From: Candidatus Woesearchaeota archaeon | GTDB lineage: Archaea; Nanobdellota; Nanobdellia; Woesearchaeales; ARS49 | Reading direction: 5' to 3' | NCBI GenBank assembly: GCA_016203425.1 | Contig: JACQMU010000123.1 | Location: 1 to 5,176, forward strand | Length of the DNA stretch: 5,176 nt | Part shown: piece by piece, positions 4,465 through 5,176 of the stretch | How the letters are laid out: every line of letters starts with the position of its first letter | How positions within the stretch are numbered: the first letter of the stretch is position 1 | Program-made: the position numbers and the translations under genes | Notes under the pieces: model-generated | Databases searched by the model: none | What the model was told of the DNA's origin: nothing | The model's input: only the letters and a program-made list of their open reading frames with translations

Positions 4465-5102
4465 CGCTTAACACCTTCTTCAATTGCTGAGTCAACCAAT
4501 TTATTGTTCCAGCCCTGAGCCACAAAACGCTGACGAACTTGCTCAACAGGAACACCAGACTTCAAAGCATTCCTAACAGCATTATTCAAGTGCAGTTGAG
4601 CATGCAATTCAGCCTGACGCCTGCTGTCAAAAGGACCGTTAACACGAATAAACAAAAACAATGCAAAAATACTAAACAAAATCACGCCATTCAAAACAAA
4701 CAAAGCAGAATTCAATGATGTTGCAGGCAATGAAGAACCTTGTTTTTTCAACATTTGCAGCTCTGCCTCAATACCAACTAATTGCCCAGTTATTTCATTA
4801 GCACGAACATCATCAACAGGACTTGGTGACGCCAACAACGACTTCAAGCCACTAATCTCAGACTCAATATTATTCAGCTGCTGCTGCATAACAGAAATGT
4901 TTTGTTCCAAACCAACAATTTCGGTAACAACAGCCTTTGAAAAATTAGCAATCCTCAAAATATGAACATTGTCAGTCTCAAAATCAGTAATCCGCGTTAC
5001 ACCAACAACATCATCATTAGGAGAAGGCACGCCAGTAGAAACCGCAAAAGCTACGCTGGACGAGAGCATTAACAGTACAATAACCACACCCCATTTTTGC
5101 AT
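4461..5102 (-). CDS. Single-span membrane protein with signal peptide, outer coiled coil and C-terminal helical domain
   Basis: The protein has 213 residues; I do not recognise a named family. A signal peptide is clear (1-20, hydrophobic 5-14, ending SSSVAFA). An extracytoplasmic part follows, with a predicted coiled coil at about 58-120 containing heptad-like leucine/isoleucine spacing and a Ser/Pro break near 92-96. A membrane helix lies at about 130-153. A positively charged flank (R153, R161, R162) supports a cytoplasmic C-terminus. The last 45 residues, NNAVRNALKSGVPVEQVRQR (173-192) and then GW (197-198) with DSAIEEGV, have the helix-Gly-helix-GW-helix pattern of small UBA-like domains often appended to archaeal membrane proteins. 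The ATG at 5102 has no Shine-Dalgarno but has a TATA box at leaderless spacing. It overlaps the next gene by four bases (GTGA), so the two are co-translated, perhaps as partners in one membrane complex. Confidence 0.75.
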   Translation of the reverse strand: MQKWGVVIVLLMLSSSVAFAVSTGVPSPNDDVVGVTRITDFETDNVHILRIANFSKAVVTEIVGLEQNISVMQQQLNNIESEISGLKSLLASPSPVDDVRANEITGQLVGIEAELQMLKKQGSSLPATSLNSALFVLNGVILFSIFALFLFIRVNGPFDSRRQAELHAQLHLNNAVRNALKSGVPVEQVRQRFVAQGWNNKLVDSAIEEGVKR

Positions 5103-5124
5103 ACAAACAATGTAGAACTACTCT

Positions 5125-5133
5125 TATTTAAAA
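5125..5133 (-). promoter_or_regulatory. TATA box of the minus-strand operon, possibly shared with the divergent gene
   Basis: Read on the minus strand it is TTTTAAATA, centred about 27 bases before the ATG at 5102, predicting a leaderless transcript. The core TTTAAA is palindromic. On the plus strand the same box would start a transcript near 5155, giving a leader of about 19 bases that contains AGGAG before the ATG at 5174. Confidence 0.55.
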
Positions 5134-5163
5134 GTATCTTTAACTAAACTTTCACATTTCTTC

Positions 5164-5176
5164 AGGAGCATCAATG
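5164..5176 (+). CDS. Start of a divergent gene running off the right edge
   Basis: AGGAG at 5164-5168 is followed five bases later by ATG at 5174-5176, the last codon of the window. Only the start codon is visible, so the product is unknown. The 71-base gap to the divergent minus-strand gene is large enough for one shared promoter region. Confidence 0.5.

Overview
The window looks like part of an AT-rich archaeal genome. The evidence is an archaeal-type AMP phosphorylase, TATA-like boxes about 25 bases ahead of start codons (leaderless transcripts), GGTGA/GGAGG ribosome binding sites, tightly abutting genes, and small membrane proteins. The small, sparsely annotated proteins fit a DPANN-type archaeon, but that placement is inference; no rRNA or taxonomic marker is present.

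Layout. Positions 1-1058 (+) hold the 3' part of an AI-2E family transporter gene that is open at the left edge. Positions 1059-1371 have no conventional gene but are the most unusual part of the window. First comes a GC-rich, self-complementary island (about 1086-1219) that ends in T6 and may be a small structured RNA or a dispersed repeat. Then come two tandem, degenerate copies (75 and 74 bases) of the translation-start region of the next gene. Each copy has an ATG and encodes a tiny peptide starting MRLK/RVKDN. The real AMP phosphorylase gene (1372-2865, +) is the third copy. The arms of these repeats can pair within and between copies, and two between-copy pairs show compensatory changes. 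This suggests a translational or transcriptional switch.

AMP phosphorylase is followed, with a one-base TAATG overlap, by a membrane-anchored protein with a C-terminal DUF504/MJ1316-like domain (2865-3299). Next, with no gap, comes a secreted or membrane-anchored protein with an E/Q/P-rich linker and six cysteines in mirror-symmetric spacing (3300-3701). These three genes read as one operon. A separate 37-codon gene with its own TATA box follows (3766-3879).

The minus strand carries a two-gene operon transcribed from 5102 down to 3886. The first gene encodes a single-span membrane protein with an outer coiled coil and a C-terminal helical domain. It overlaps, by GTGA, a gene for a voltage-sensor-like membrane protein that has no visible pore. 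Its promoter is a near-palindromic TATTTAAAA box. The same box may also serve a divergent plus-strand gene whose ATG is the last codon of the window, preceded by AGGAG.

Functional links: AMP phosphorylase should feed nucleotide ribose into the ribose-1,5-bisphosphate (type III RuBisCO) pathway, but the isomerase and RuBisCO genes are not in this window. The neighbouring genes are mostly envelope proteins and show no obvious link to that pathway. The plus strand is richer in A and C in both gene orientations, so the skew is set by the DNA strand rather than by transcription.
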